Positions 21,401 through 29,376 of a stretch of 64,000 bases of DNA are shown in pieces. The notes below the pieces were generated by a model, which searched no databases, was not told the DNA's origin, and saw only the letters and a list, made by a program, of their open reading frames with translations. Source of the stretch: Cololabis saira (taxonomy: Eukaryota; Chordata; Actinopteri; Beloniformes; Belonidae). Position 1 is the stretch's first letter. The number at the start of each line of letters is the position of its first letter. The stretch is from assembly GCF_033807715.1 (NCBI RefSeq), contig NC_084599.1:12339125-12403124 (forward strand), in the 5' to 3' direction. The position numbers and the translations under genes are program-made.

Positions 21401-24187
21401 TGCCCCAGTGGAATAACCCCCCAGATGGACAGAAATAAGACTGGAACTACTTAACTGCACTTAATTTAATCCCCATGTTACTTTCCAAATGTGATAGTGA
21501 CATGTTATAATCAACTGTTTTAAAGGCAGCTGTCAAATCCCAGACAACACCAGAAATCATCTGAACACCTGAATCAACTGCTTGAAGAAGGTCATTAAGG
21601 TTTCTCAACAGGGTAGTTTCAGTCCAGGTTCAACATTTTTGATGTACTGTATATTGTGATAACCTAAACATGTCTTTAATGGGTACCTAGTATTGCATCC
21701 TTAATAGGATACTGTGATCTACTGACATAAACTAAATCCACTCATGTTGTAGTTTAATGTCTTAGGGGTGGACGTGAAGGCTTACTAAATCTGATCTAGT
21801 GCTTTCACAACCATAAACAGAGCAAGTCAGGTAGGGCATCTTCACAATCAGAGTGAATTAACTTGCCCATTTTGTTTCTGCTATCTTTTTCACCTAGCTT
21901 GCACTACTTTCCTGTAAATATCTTGATCTAGTTTCTTGTTTCATCTATTCCTCACTACACATTAAAGTTATCTATATATCCCAGTCTTACGAAAAGAAAA
22001 TAAGCATGTCTGACTTACTGAGACTGTAGGTGGTGTTCTGAAGATCAAAAATGAAAATTGATTAATAGAAATACAGAAAGATGTGTGTGCCTGTGTGAAT
22101 AGAAACATAATAAAGAGCTTCTGATTGTAGTTTGTCGTAGTATTAAACAAATAAAACCTAACATCATATTTTCCAAATAGAACATAGAAACAAACTTCCG
22201 GAACAAGGTTCTATTCACGGACGGCACCAAAGTGGAGTTTGCCATGTTTGGTAGAAACATGGGGGTGATGATTTGGGATTGTTTTCCTGCCACATCACCT
22301 GACCAACCTTGCAGTTGCCGAGTAGGTCCATGAACTCCTTTTTTACACTAGAAAATTCTAGATGCAAATGTGAGGCCATCTGTTTGACAACTAAAGCTTG
22401 GTCAAAACTGAGTGACTCTACAGGGTAACGATCTGAGGATAGATGTACGAAACATACTGTAGAAACTGCCTGTTTAAATCCAGACTTTAACAGGACTCAA
22501 ATGCTGTGAGCTGTACTCAAGCTAATGCCCGAAAACCTCAATGAATTGAATCAAAGTTGTGCAGATGTGTGGGCAAAAATTCCTCTTAAAGTTTGAAAAT
22601 CTGATGAAGTCATACAGGAACCAACTACTGTAAGTTATTGAATTGTGAGGGTACTTAGTATTGCCCATTTCATTTCATTTTTTTTTCGTTTTTTTGTTTG
22701 AAAATATTGGTACAATATGTAGTTGCTTATCTGAAAATGTGTTTGCTTAATGCTAAGACTTTAAGAAAAGAGGGGTTCCTAACCCTTGTACATGACGACA
22801 GACAGACAGACATCAATAATCAGACAAATTCCAATCCTGTAACTTTTGCACAGACTCATATCCGGCACTTTACAAACCTCATTGTACATTTCTGTCTATA
22901 CTTTTTACCTATCCTAAGTTCCTAAGTCACTTTTGTACAGACTCACCCGGCACTTTAAAACCTCATTTTGTACATTTCCGGTCTACATTTTATTTTACTG
23001 TTTATACTTTTTATTGTTTATACATTTCATTTAATCTCGTACATATTGCTTTTATAATTGTATTGTGTTGCACCAATCACCATAACAAATTCCTCGTGTG
23101 AAAACTTGGCAATAAACCCTTTTCTGATTCTGATTCTGATTCTGACAATGAAAACACCGAACGCTGAATCTTTTTGTGCAGGCAGAGGCAGAGGTACACA
23201 ACACCTCCACTTATCTCCAAAAAAGTAACATCATACATAACTGTATACTTTTCAGATTCCACTGGTTTACAGCTTGACACCTCTGAAACAGTGGGACAGA
23301 TTTGCAGCTGTTTTACTTTTTCAGCAGCACCATGCCGCTTAAGAGTCTGATTTCTTTATGTTTATTTATTTATTTATTTATTTTTTGCCCACGGGTTGTT
23401 TGGCTTCTAAAGTGAATCTATAAATACAGCAGTGCAATTCATCAATAAATGCTTGGGCTATTAATCTGCCTCCATGTACCTTAGCTGGGGGAATGCTCTC
23501 ACAGGAAGGGCGGGAAGCTGAGTGGATTAACTGCGCACAAAGAGCTCATATAGATGCTGCAGTTTACCATATTCATATTCAATTACTTTCATCAGAACGA
23601 CTAGTTTTCAGAAGTAAGGAAAAAGACCTCCTGAAGTCTCTCTGTTAAATTAAGTGGAAAAACTCAAGTCGGTCCACATTAACAGATAGGAAGCTATCGG
23701 GGGGAAAAAATCTGTGTCACTGAAATTGAACTATTTCTTCTCGCAGCCAGAAGTATTAGGAGTCTCTTTCATGCAGCTCTGTCAAGGCAGTTGTGCTTTT
23801 ATTCCTGTTCCCTGTGAAAGCTAGGGAGACCCAGTGGGGTCTGGGGTTGAATAGACGGCAGTTTAACAGACTTGTATATTTCTTTGAAGGAGAGCACACT
23901 TCAAGTACTAATGAGCGGTACACTCTGACGTCACAGAACGATTTTTCTGCAAGGGGGAAATTAAAGCTGAGATTTGATCAGAGATTTAATTATTTCAGGT
24001 CCAGGTCAGGATGTGCTCTATTAGCCATTCAATCTGCCAGAAGATACAGGGGGAAAGTATGGCTCTGGTAGTGAGCAGGACACAACACATGTATACACAG
24101 GAAGTTTGAGCACAAGCCAGTAGTGAAAGGAAGACTCACTGTGGAGTTTTCTGGTAGGATGTTCCAGACGGTAGACTCATTGCTCAT
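3811..24187 (-). CDS. cbarp: cbarp: voltage-gated calcium channel beta-subunit-associated regulatory protein
   Basis: The product is a single-pass neuronal membrane protein known in mammals to bind calcium channel beta subunits and damp channel activity. Eight coding exons join in phase: 24187-24140, 17338-17190, 15379-15321, 11379-11217, 10376-10205, 8966-8732, 7392-7203 and 5338-3811. They total 2,544 bases, or 847 residues plus a TAG stop, and every junction is GT-AG. The short N-terminus has two N-glycosylation sequons (N3, N14). A hydrophobic segment spans about residues 29-53 and is followed by YRRCCR, which suggests extracellular N-terminus and cytosolic tail. Family-conserved blocks are ETERFLSTGPTGRRVSFNEA (106-125), the RRYTLTEGDFHHLKNARL block (from 139), LRRHASLEGASPY (243-255), SPKRRQFQRQRAASES (277-292), LLQMDSGYASIE (about 490-505) and RDYSIDEKTDALFHEFLRHD (about 610-635). 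The protein is longer than the human one, mainly in the last exon. Its neighbour atp5f1d is divergently oriented, as in human. Confidence 0.95.
5339..7202 (-). other. cbarp: cbarp intron 7, nothing further recognised
   Basis: This is unique-looking, AT-rich intron sequence. A short T-rich run lies near 6670. I found no conserved element, RNA gene or intact transposon. Confidence 0.5.
7203..7392 (-). CDS. cbarp: cbarp exon 7
   Basis: 190 bases encode residues 276-339 (GSPKRRQFQRQRAASESMEQ, then HHIDLIQYIARTQDVPYRSS and a Pro/Ser tail). It enters in phase 1 and leaves in phase 2, matching both neighbours. The acceptor is gatccag and the donor is gtatct. Confidence 0.92.
7955..8704. mobile_element. 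hAT-type non-autonomous transposon with 8-bp target duplication
   Basis: The ends are inverted: CAGTACTCGAGTTG on the left and CAACTCCAGTACTG on the right, followed inward by G-rich 'aggggggatg' repeats. Identical CACCTTAT copies sit directly outside at 7947-7954 and 8705-8712, an 8-bp duplication typical of hAT transposition. There is no transposase frame. A second, fold-back element is nested inside at 8241-8552. Confidence 0.85.
8241..8552. mobile_element. Fold-back MITE, right arm truncated
   Basis: It starts with CACTGCAAAAACTCAAAATC. The stretch 8335-8425 is repeated inverted at about 8462-8552 (ACCTGTTTCAAGTAGATTTT against its complement). The outer part of the right arm, which should end in GTTTTTGCAGTG, is absent, so roughly 95 bp appear to be lost. 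It lies inside the hAT element at 7955-8704. Confidence 0.75.
8732..8966 (-). CDS. cbarp: cbarp exon 6
   Basis: 235 bases encode residues 198-276. A Gly/Ser-rich linker leads into VLQFLTKLRRHASLEGASPY and LKIKKWKLDSSQRASSLDTR, both recognisable in mammals. The donor gtaacg lies 27 bp from the inner end of a hAT element and 20 bp from its target-site duplication. Confidence 0.93.
9172..9685. mobile_element. MITE with 20-bp perfect terminal repeats and TTAA ends
   Basis: The left end CTTAAAGGGGACCTATTATG (9172-9191) is exactly inverted at 9666-9685. TTAA tetranucleotides at 9173-9176 and 9681-9684 suit a piggyBac-like target site, although the TIR core is not the classical CCC start. The family is widespread in fish. 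There is no transposase. It sits in the cbarp intron between exons 5 and 6. Confidence 0.8.
10020..10110. repeat. (CA)n microsatellite
   Basis: A nearly pure CA run of about 70 bp with an imperfect 3' margin, in a cbarp intron. Thr/His or Val/Cys frames across it are artefacts. Confidence 0.97.
10205..10376 (-). CDS. cbarp: cbarp exon 5
   Basis: 172 bases encode residues 140-197, YTLTEGDFHHLKNARLTN onward through LKIVTIHECDSAEN to SIFQ. The block is strongly conserved in the family. The acceptor is ggcccag and the donor is gtgaga, leaving in phase 0. Confidence 0.93.
10560..11100 (-). mobile_element. Decayed LINE 3' tail
   Basis: A (TTTAGA)-like start followed by A-rich sequence resembles the reverse complement of a fish LINE 3' untranslated tail. 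No reverse transcriptase frame remains. The boundaries and clade are uncertain. Confidence 0.4.
11217..11379 (-). CDS. cbarp: cbarp exon 4, first conserved cytosolic block
   Basis: 163 bases encode residues 86-140, including ETERFLSTGPTGRRVSFNEA, which is almost identical to mammalian CBARP. RRVSF is a basophilic kinase-type site (inference). The acceptor is ctgtctag and the donor is gtcaga. Confidence 0.93.
11590..11712 (+). mobile_element. LINE or SINE 3' tail ending in (TTCTA)n
   Basis: The stretch 'gtacattgataataaaggct' is followed by at least seven TTCTA pentamers, the usual end of a fish retroposon tail. Only the tail is visible. It lies in a cbarp intron. Confidence 0.6.
12642..13218. 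mobile_element. PIF/Harbinger-like MITE with TTA flanks
   Basis: The imperfect inverted ends are TGCCCCTTTTGCACTAGTAT and, on the right, the complement of TGGCGCTTTTGCATTAGTAC. TTA trinucleotides at 12639-12641 and 13219-13221 fit the 3-bp duplication of Harbinger elements. The interior is CpG-rich and has no transposase. It lies in a cbarp intron. Confidence 0.65.
13297..13527. mobile_element. 231-bp hAT MITE
   Basis: The ends are TAGGGCTGGGCGATAT and its inverse (ATATCGCCCAGCCCTA). A perfect 8-bp duplication, GAAGGGGT, flanks it at 13289-13296 and 13528-13535. It is non-coding. Confidence 0.88.
13870..14938 (-). mobile_element. Terminal-repeat retrotransposon in miniature (TRIM)
   Basis: Direct repeats at 13870-14102 and 14705-14938 are about 233 bp and almost identical; I noticed two substitutions. 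On the minus strand each starts TGTGGCAG; the right-hand copy ends CTGCTACA and the left-hand copy has lost a base at that end. The primer-binding site TGGCGCCCAACGTGGGGC follows the 5' repeat at 14702-14685. GGCTT flanks both ends (13865-13869, 14939-14943), a 5-bp target duplication. The roughly 600-bp interior is very GC-rich and holds one long minus-strand frame from the ATG at 14677 that runs into the 3' repeat. No protease, reverse transcriptase or integrase motif is present, so movement must have relied on a partner element. Confidence 0.85.
14066..14677 (-). CDS. Long GC-rich frame inside the TRIM, function unknown
   Basis: About 203 residues begin MDERGTERALDTLARAMAGM 24 bp after the 18-nt primer-binding site and end inside the 3' repeat. 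The composition is Ala, Glu, Arg and Pro rich. A gag-like position fits, but no gag domain or zinc knuckle is visible. In such GC-rich DNA an open frame can occur by chance, and overlapping frames on the other strand are also long. Confidence 0.3.
   Translation of the reverse strand: MDERGTERALDTLARAMAGMAAAFRDQGERQLAAIEALVAAGRPTPAPRLRFAATALVALQPTGREAVAAGRQATAPGTEAEAETEAEVELAGEAASEAQPPATAGPAETGPDLRPEQSVGEEAVLEADQQPAQGCVAEVKEAVVRAPGGPRPPWARPRAHPPRRAGRRRGRPPDQEARRVPLPLRGWRWGCVAGWRSCSHSG
15321..15379 (-). CDS. cbarp: cbarp exon 3, 59-bp micro-exon
   Basis: This short exon encodes ASDDPEKTPAYMEEAQPTH, flanked by a ccccag acceptor and a gtaaga donor. It enters in phase 2 and leaves in phase 1, so skipping it would shift the frame. 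The phases fit exons 2 and 4 exactly, which is the main support. Confidence 0.85.
15400..17180 (-). other. cbarp: cbarp intron 2, nothing recognised
   Basis: Mostly unique-looking sequence with moderate AT content. No transposon with clear ends and no RNA gene was identified. Confidence 0.5.
17190..17338 (-). CDS. cbarp: cbarp exon 2, transmembrane segment
   Basis: 149 bases encode residues 17-66. An acidic stretch (EIPFEAEEQKDG) is followed by about 25 hydrophobic residues rich in Leu, Val, Ile and Phe, then YRRCCRGGQFCAR. The two cysteines beside the membrane exit are plausible palmitoylation sites (inference). The acceptor is ttactccag and the donor is gtgcga. Confidence 0.9.
18346..18436. 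repeat. (TA)n microsatellite
   Basis: A long TA run with one phase break near 18360, in the first intron between cbarp coding exons. Confidence 0.95.
18985..19111. mobile_element. Palindromic MITE with perfect 54-bp arms
   Basis: The arm 18985-19038, starting GGCCCGGTTTCCCAGATCAG, is repeated exactly inverted at 19058-19111 around a 19-bp loop. CTT on both sides could be a 3-bp target duplication. This is a known kind of fish fold-back element; the perfect arms suggest recent arrival or gene conversion. Confidence 0.85.
20330..21650 (-). mobile_element. Decayed L2-type LINE, 3' half
   Basis: Minus-strand fragments recall the C-terminal end of L2-family proteins: LTDLERATHAFITSCRGYSS (about 21050-20990) and MDFKVMNGFAPPYLTRLLHA (about 20817-20760). 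They are broken by stops and shifts. The element's 3' end is the ATAAATAAAG-type tail near 20340. It lies in the long first coding intron of cbarp. Confidence 0.7.
22776..23150 (+). mobile_element. LINE 3' tail ending in (ATTCTG)n
   Basis: Two imperfect repeats of 'TTTTG(C/T)ACAGACTCA..CCGGCACTTTA' are followed by AAATTCCTCGTGTGAAAACT, AATAAACCC and TTCTGA repeats, the standard end of a fish LINE. No coding part remains. Confidence 0.7.
23926..23933. promoter_or_regulatory. CRE consensus TGACGTCA in cbarp leader intron
   Basis: A perfect palindromic CREB/ATF site lies about 210 bp downstream of the first coding exon of cbarp. It is seen directly, but occupancy is unknown and chance occurrence is possible. 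Confidence 0.3.
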
Positions 24188-24212
24188 GGTCCAAGCCAAC
24201 TAGAAAGTCCCC
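24140..24212 (-). CDS. cbarp: cbarp first coding exon (start codon at 24187)
   Basis: The minus strand reads an acceptor (tctctcag), 25 bases of leader, then ATG and 16 codons (MSNESTVWNILPENST) up to a GTGAGT donor. It ends in phase 0, matching the next exon. The exon carries both glycosylation sequons of the extracellular N-terminus. This ATG is chosen because it is the only one in frame before the membrane segment and has a purine context (gaccATGA). Confidence 0.85.
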
Positions 24213-25007
24213 CTGAGAGATAACACACGCACATACACAAATACACAAAGGAAGTGCCTGTTACTGGAGCTTCTCATCAAATGACAGTCAATCACCAACT
24301 GTAGTGCATTTTTCTCTGTGTAAATAACTAATCCCAAAATAGTCAAACAGCCTTGTGTCTAATAGCAATGAACAACAACATTGCCGCACATTTGTGTATC
24401 GTGAGTTCAAATACCAACTGCAGCAAAAATGGTCTTCTGAAAGCAGCTCTGAGAAAGTACAAAAGCAGAAACCAAATGTGGATGCACTGTGGTGGCACAT
24501 GGGGACCAAACACCCTCCAGAAAATGTAAGCATGAGCAATGTGGATGTAATTTCTCACCCAAGAGTCCAGATTGCCTCAAAGACAGAGCTACCCCTCCCC
24601 CTTGCAGACGCACACACACAGAACAGAGAGAAACACCAGTTCTTACTGCGTGGTCCCACTACGGCTACAGCTTTGCATTTGCTCTCATAGATCACCTCCA
24701 TTAATACGGCCACTGCTGCATCAAACACCCACGCATAGGCACACATGGATAGATCTACTCACCCAGCAAGGGAGAAACAACATGCCAGCAGCGTTCAGCA
24801 CTCGTTGCTTGCCTGCCAGTCAGTCACTGCAGCACTTAACTTCAGCAACACAACCTGTAATCTATTCCCTGACTCCTTGTCGCCTACTTTTTTAACCATC
24901 CAAGCATGAAAACTGTAATGAGAAACACATCAGGATGCTCCCAGACAGCTTTCCTTTGCAGTGCTGCTGCACCACATCCTGCTTTCTACCAAACCCAGTG
25001 ATCTTAC

Positions 25008-25160
25008 CCTGATGGAGGGCAGTGCGCAACGGCAGCAGCAGCAGCAGCAACAGCGGCAGCTCTGGATGTGTGTGTTTCAGGCTCAGGAGTCTCCTCCTCA
25101 GCTCACTTGCTGCATCCTCAGCCCTTCAAGCTGAAGCAATCTCTACCCCCTCAGGGTTGG
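25008..25160 (-). other. cbarp: Candidate cbarp non-coding leader exon
   Basis: On the minus strand a strong donor (CATCAGG, then GTAAGATC) ends at 25008. The sequence before it is GC-rich with CTG repeats, as in many neuronal leaders. Acceptor-like sites (gatcccag, gcttcag) lie upstream near 25165 and 25135. Splicing to 24212 would join it to the start-codon exon. There is no transcript evidence. Confidence 0.4.
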
Positions 25161-25959
25161 CCCGCTGGCCTGGGATCAACAGGACAGGAGTGCTGCATGG
25201 CTAATAACAAACACAACATTATCTATATGACTTAAGTGTATGCATTCAACAAATGCACAAATTATTTTAAATTATTACATTCAAATACTGTGTTTTTTCA
25301 TCCACTCAGAATGACTTCTTGTGATGATCCTACAATATTAAACTTCATTTAAATAATTCCCTATAAATGCAATTGTGAAACTTTACTGCCAGTTCATGAC
25401 AGGTACAGTCACAACTGGTGACATAATCTCCCGTTAGATATTGTGAAATATCAGGGAAATATTTTGTGAAGGAAGGGGAAACGTTGTAAGGTTATACTCA
25501 CTTTTGCTGTGTAGAAAGCATTTGAAATGGCTTTAATGATTAGTTGCCAGAACAGATGGTGAGTCACGGGTGTCCCAGCATTGCTGTATCCCATCATGCT
25601 TAAAATTTCCTCGTGCCAGCTTCATTACTGCTATCAACAGCGCATCATTTCGTTTTTAAATGTTGGTCCATCTTTTAACAGTAGTTTCCTGAATGCCATC
25701 GGTAATCATCAAAATATGTTTTTACACAAGAAAAATATGAATACATAATTTGATTAAATAACCTAGAAATAATACTGACTTGTTTTGAAAAAAAAAGAGG
25801 TAAAATGCAATAATTGCAACAAAAAAAAACGTTTTTTCTTATTAAACTTCACTTTAACCTTTAGGTTAAGCTGTCAGTTAAAGCTCTTTATAGACGAAAA
25901 ACGCAGCTGTGATCGGCGCAGCGAGGTTAATATGTAATCTTGATTTTTTTCACATGATT

Positions 25960-26310
25960 TCTATCAGTGCGGTGGCAGACAGGCGGAGGAATAAAGGAGC
26001 GCGGCTCGCGCAGCGAGCTGGCTCCACAACCGCGCCGAGCAGGGACGCAGCACTTACCTACTAGATCAGTCTGGTCCATGCAGCGGTGGAGGGGCCAAGC
26101 CAACAAGATCTCACTCTTCTACGAGCACTTTAATTTGGGTTTTAAAGCTAAAAGTATTTATGAATGAAACCCCCACCGTGTAAGGCACGCCCACTACCCC
26201 CGCCGTAGGCGCGCCACGTGACGCGGAGTCAGTGTGAGGTAAAGGCTGAGTGATGGAAGGGCTTTCTTAAATCATCCCGAGACGCATCACATCTGGAACG
26301 GAGTCGGGGA
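25960..26310 (-). promoter_or_regulatory. cbarp: CpG-rich putative cbarp promoter
   Basis: CpG density rises sharply here against AT-rich surroundings. It includes GC-box-like 'acgcccactacccccgcc' and the E-box CACGTG at 26215-26220 within the palindrome GCCACGTGAC... Being upstream of both candidate leader exons makes it the likely start region. The same strip might also act toward atp5f1d, 3 kb away. Confidence 0.45.
26058..26120 (-). other. cbarp: Candidate cbarp first leader exon
   Basis: A consensus donor, CTAGTAG followed by GTAAGTG, ends at 26058 on the minus strand. It lies inside the CpG-rich block at 25.96-26.31 kb. It may be the first leader exon or an alternative to the 25008 candidate. 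Confidence 0.4.
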
Positions 26311-26686
26311 AACCCGACCCTCCCATTCAAATGTACACAATAACACTCTACGTTTTATTACCAGGATGACAGCTGTAACATTTATCTCATGTGTTTTATA
26401 CAATCAAAGGAGAAAAATAATAATTATTAGCAGATTCACAAGTCTTTTAGTTATATGATCCCCTTTCACTTAAAATTGGTGGGATATTTAAAAGATATAA
26501 ATGTATATAAATACATAAAAAAACTAGCCCTTTGTCTTTTCTGACATGTCCGGAAATGTGGCTTTGGCGCCATCTCCTGGTGGTGAGCGGTAGTTTAACG
26601 CTTGACTACGGACTCAGCTGTCTGCAAAAAATGTATGATAAATAATTTGGTTACCATTTATAGAGTCACAGGAACAATCACTGTGC

Positions 26687-26688
<2 letters not shown>

Positions 26689-26761
<73 letters not shown>

Positions 26762-26762
26762 C
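26689..26762. repeat. (TAA)n microsatellite
   Basis: About 24 units of TAA. Poly-Tyr and poly-Asn frames over it are artefacts. Confidence 0.97.
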
Positions 26763-26869
26763 TACCTTAGACGCTGTCCTTAGGAATCTCATGTATAATT
26801 TTATGGCAAGGCTGAATGACTCAAAAAATGAAATTATTATGGCTTTAACCATGCCCAAAAAGAGCAGTA

Positions 26870-27065
26870 CTAGGTTCTTTTCTAGTTTTTGGAGGCATTG
26901 GAGAGGGTGTTTGTATATTTTTTAGGTATGTTCTTATTCTGTCCTTTGTTGTTTTGTCTACTGTTGTTGTCTCTTTTATTGTATCTTTTACTGTATTTAT
27001 ATTGTATTTATATATGGACCTATTTGAGTCTGAAATAAAGATTGAAAAAAAAATAAAAAATAAAA
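26870..27065 (+). mobile_element. LINE 3' tail with A-rich end
   Basis: The end 'gagtctgaaataaagattga' followed by A-rich sequence is typical of an L1-like LINE tail. Only the non-coding end is present. Confidence 0.5.
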
Positions 27066-27574
27066 AATAACCACAATCATATGCTGTAACAATTCACCTT
27101 TCAATAACCATGTCTACCTCATACTGCTGAACCTTTCAATTAAAAAAAATGTGTAAAATGTGTACTGTATATGTTAATAAGAGCTGCCATTACTGTACAT
27201 AGTCTGAAGATGTATTTAAAACTTACTGTAAAAGTTGGAGCATCTTTTAGTATTTCTGTCTAGGCTGCTCAAAGATGTTAAGCACATCCTTTCACAGTGT
27301 ATTTGTTTATTGTGATGGTCATCATGTATAGTTACACCCTGTGTTTATGTGTAGTGAGCAGTGGGTCGATAACAGTCAACGCTGATTCTTCAGTACAACT
27401 GCTCGCTGAGGAGGCTGTTCCTCTGGACCAGCTGGACGCTGCAGTGAGTATAATGCACATCTCCTTCCATTCACAGCCCAAACTGTAACTCTGCAATTAC
27501 GTTGCCTACAAACACCAAATCTATGGAGAGAGATGGAAAAACATGGTCAGGTGTTTGGGAAATCGACTCAGAGA

Positions 27575-28407
27575 GAGAGACAGAACATATAGAAAACAGT
27601 GCTACACAAGACAGTTATACCAATGTTTCCACAGAGGTGAGCAATATCTCACGTCACAAACACTAGGCTAGGGCTAACCAGCTGAGCAATGGTGTCATTC
27701 TGAGAAACATTCAGTCTGCAGATAAAACTATACATCAGATTTCTAAGCATGGCCTGAAATGAGTTGACTCTCACTTTACAGAACAGCTCACTTGCACTAC
27801 ACCACCTCGGCTGTTTCAATAGTATCCTTATGCAATCATTGTAAGCAACCTGCAACTTATGAATGCTTGCCTTCTTAAATTTACTCCATAAAGGAGCAGT
27901 ATAGAGCAGGGTACAGTATGCCCTAAAAAGACAGATCTTCACGTGGTCAGAACACCTTCCTTCCTTCTTAGCATGTTTGCCTGAGCATAAAGGACTCGGT
28001 CTATTAATATCCTCGTCATCAGTTAATTGGTCTGTGATGAAATGACCGAGGTATTTCGTTTTAGTACAGATATTCACCTTTTGTCCTGTAAGATAAAATT
28101 TTGGAAATGTGACGTGTCTGTCTTCTTTAGTACGACGCAGCATAACCATAATCTTCTTGGCATTATACAGTATATCATGGTTAATCCCATACTCAGTACA
28201 TATATTAAACAACTGTTGCAACCCGGCACTGCTGGGGGAAAAAATTGCCAAATCGTCAGCATAAATGAGATGGTTTAAAATAGTGTTTCCAATTACACAT
28301 CCTGTTCTACACGCTCCCAGTTGGTGAGAAAGATCATCCATGTAGATGTTAAAAAGGGCTGGAGAAAGTAGTCCCCCCTGGGGGACGCCATTACTAACAT
28401 AGGTTAA
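27575..28407 (-). mobile_element. Non-LTR retrotransposon reverse transcriptase fragment
   Basis: A minus-strand frame shows NGVPQGGLLSPALFNIYMDD and HLIYADDLAIF, with the catalytic YADD box at 28263-28252, followed by thumb-like and C-terminal sequence to about 27649. It is truncated just before the GVPQGG motif, the usual 5' truncation of LINE insertions. The frame's first residues come from the flanking atp5f1d intron copy. About 45 bases of that copy are missing at the site. The clade is not certain. Confidence 0.8.
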
Positions 28408-28798
28408 GATATTGATATTGCATTGCAAGTTTTGGCAGCAATGTGATAAAATGTCTAGTAATGTATTTATTTATTTTTTTGCCCCATCCACCAGAACCAG
28501 ACTTCTTGGTTTATTGATCAGTTAAGATCAGCTGCCACCTGAGAGATTTTAAAAGATGTTGATTTTTGATTTGATTCATTTTATTTTTTGTACAAAAAAA
28601 AAATAACAACACTTCATGAGAAGTTTAAGAAAAAACTAAACAACAAAACAAAGAATTTCATCCTTTAAGACTTGCTATCTTGACTTACATGTGCCAAAAA
28701 AGGAGTAGGAAGAAGTGTAAACTTATTTAGTCCTACCCCCATTCACTGATCATTTATTCTGTATAAATATTCACACACTGTACTCACACGGCTAAATA

Positions 28799-28799
28799 A

Positions 28800-28882
<83 letters not shown>
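28799..28882. repeat. (ATT)n microsatellite
   Basis: About 28 units of ATT inside the retroposed insert. Poly-Asn frames over it are artefacts. Confidence 0.97.
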
Positions 28883-28886
<4 letters not shown>

Positions 28887-28915
28887 CTGTAATTATACTC
28901 ACACACATACACATG

Positions 28916-29048
28916 CATGCATACATACATACATACATACATACATACATACATACATACATACATACATACATACATACATACATACATACATACATAC
29001 ATACATACATACATACATACATACATACATACATACATACATACATAC
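28916..29048. repeat. (CATA)n microsatellite
   Basis: About 33 tetranucleotide units. Met-Tyr-Val-Cys and Tyr-Ile-His-Thr frames over it are artefacts of the repeat. Confidence 0.97.
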
Positions 29049-29149
29049 ACGTAGTTGAATATTTCTATATATTTATACACACATGCCCATATAAAGCATG
29101 TTGATTTACACTTCAGTCCAAAAACTTACCCGAGTCAAAACGAGTCAAA

Positions 29150-29200
29150 TTCCCTGTCTTGTTTGACCTGACTTGCCCAAATAAACCTGATTCTGATTCG
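29150..29200 (+). mobile_element. Short LINE 3' tail
   Basis: CCCAAATAAACCTGATTCTG followed by ATTCGG is the standard end of a fish LINE. It sits only about 50 bp upstream of the atp5f1d promoter motif. Confidence 0.5.
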
Positions 29201-29248
29201 GAAATCTTCAAATTGACAAAAAGCACAAATGACCTGTCACATGGTAAG

Positions 29249-29273
29249 ACTACATTACCCAGCGTCCTTTGCG
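29249..29273 (+). promoter_or_regulatory. atp5f1d: ZNF143/Staf-like site in atp5f1d promoter
   Basis: ACTACATTACCCAGCGTCC and the following TTTGCG resemble the ZNF143 motif, whose core is ACTACAATTCCCAGCATGC. It lies 104-128 bp before the start codon, a usual position in promoters of nuclear genes for mitochondrial proteins. The match is by eye and differs at a few positions. Confidence 0.55.
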
Positions 29274-29376
29274 CGGCCTCAAAGCCTGATGGGAAGCTGC
29301 TGAACGTCCTTGTCCTACAGAGTGCACACCGACTCCCTGTCATTCACGCGTGTTTGACTAAAATACCACTTTTGAC

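Larger units (their letters stand above)
28566..29098. mobile_element. Retroposed insert carrying ATT and CATA arrays
   Basis: ATGTTGATTT occurs at both edges (about 28556-28565 and 29098-29107), consistent with a target-site duplication. The left part (28566-28790) resembles a fish LINE tail with 'ttatttagtcctaccccc'. The right part is microsatellite. The adjoining sequence on both sides belongs to the duplicated atp5f1d intron. Confidence 0.6.
27201..29126 (+). pseudogene. Duplicated atp5f1d exon 3 block with two later insertions
   Basis: 27201-27574 matches 32661-33034 (intron 2, exon 3, intron 3 of atp5f1d) without gaps, with six substitutions in 374 bases at a constant offset of 5,460. 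The match resumes at 28408-28565 (against about 33077-33236) and again at about 29099-29126. The exon copy 27355-27443 is identical over all 89 bases and keeps its TGTAG acceptor and GTGAGT donor. It has no exon 1, 2 or 4 beside it and cannot encode a delta subunit. A reverse transcriptase fragment (27575-28407) and a second retroposed insert (about 28566-29098) interrupt it. It is either a relic of a local duplication or an assembly artefact. Confidence 0.9.

Noticed and set aside
27297..27488. Short frame with VSSGSITVNADSSVQLLAEE as a gene of its own
   Set aside because: It is the duplicated atp5f1d exon 3 read through into intron, with no start region or other exons.
28916..29048. CRISPR-like array
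   Set aside because: It is a pure tetranucleotide run without spacers, in a vertebrate genome.
28792..29080. Met-Tyr-Val-Cys and poly-Asn proteins
   Set aside because: They are translations of CATA and ATT microsatellites.
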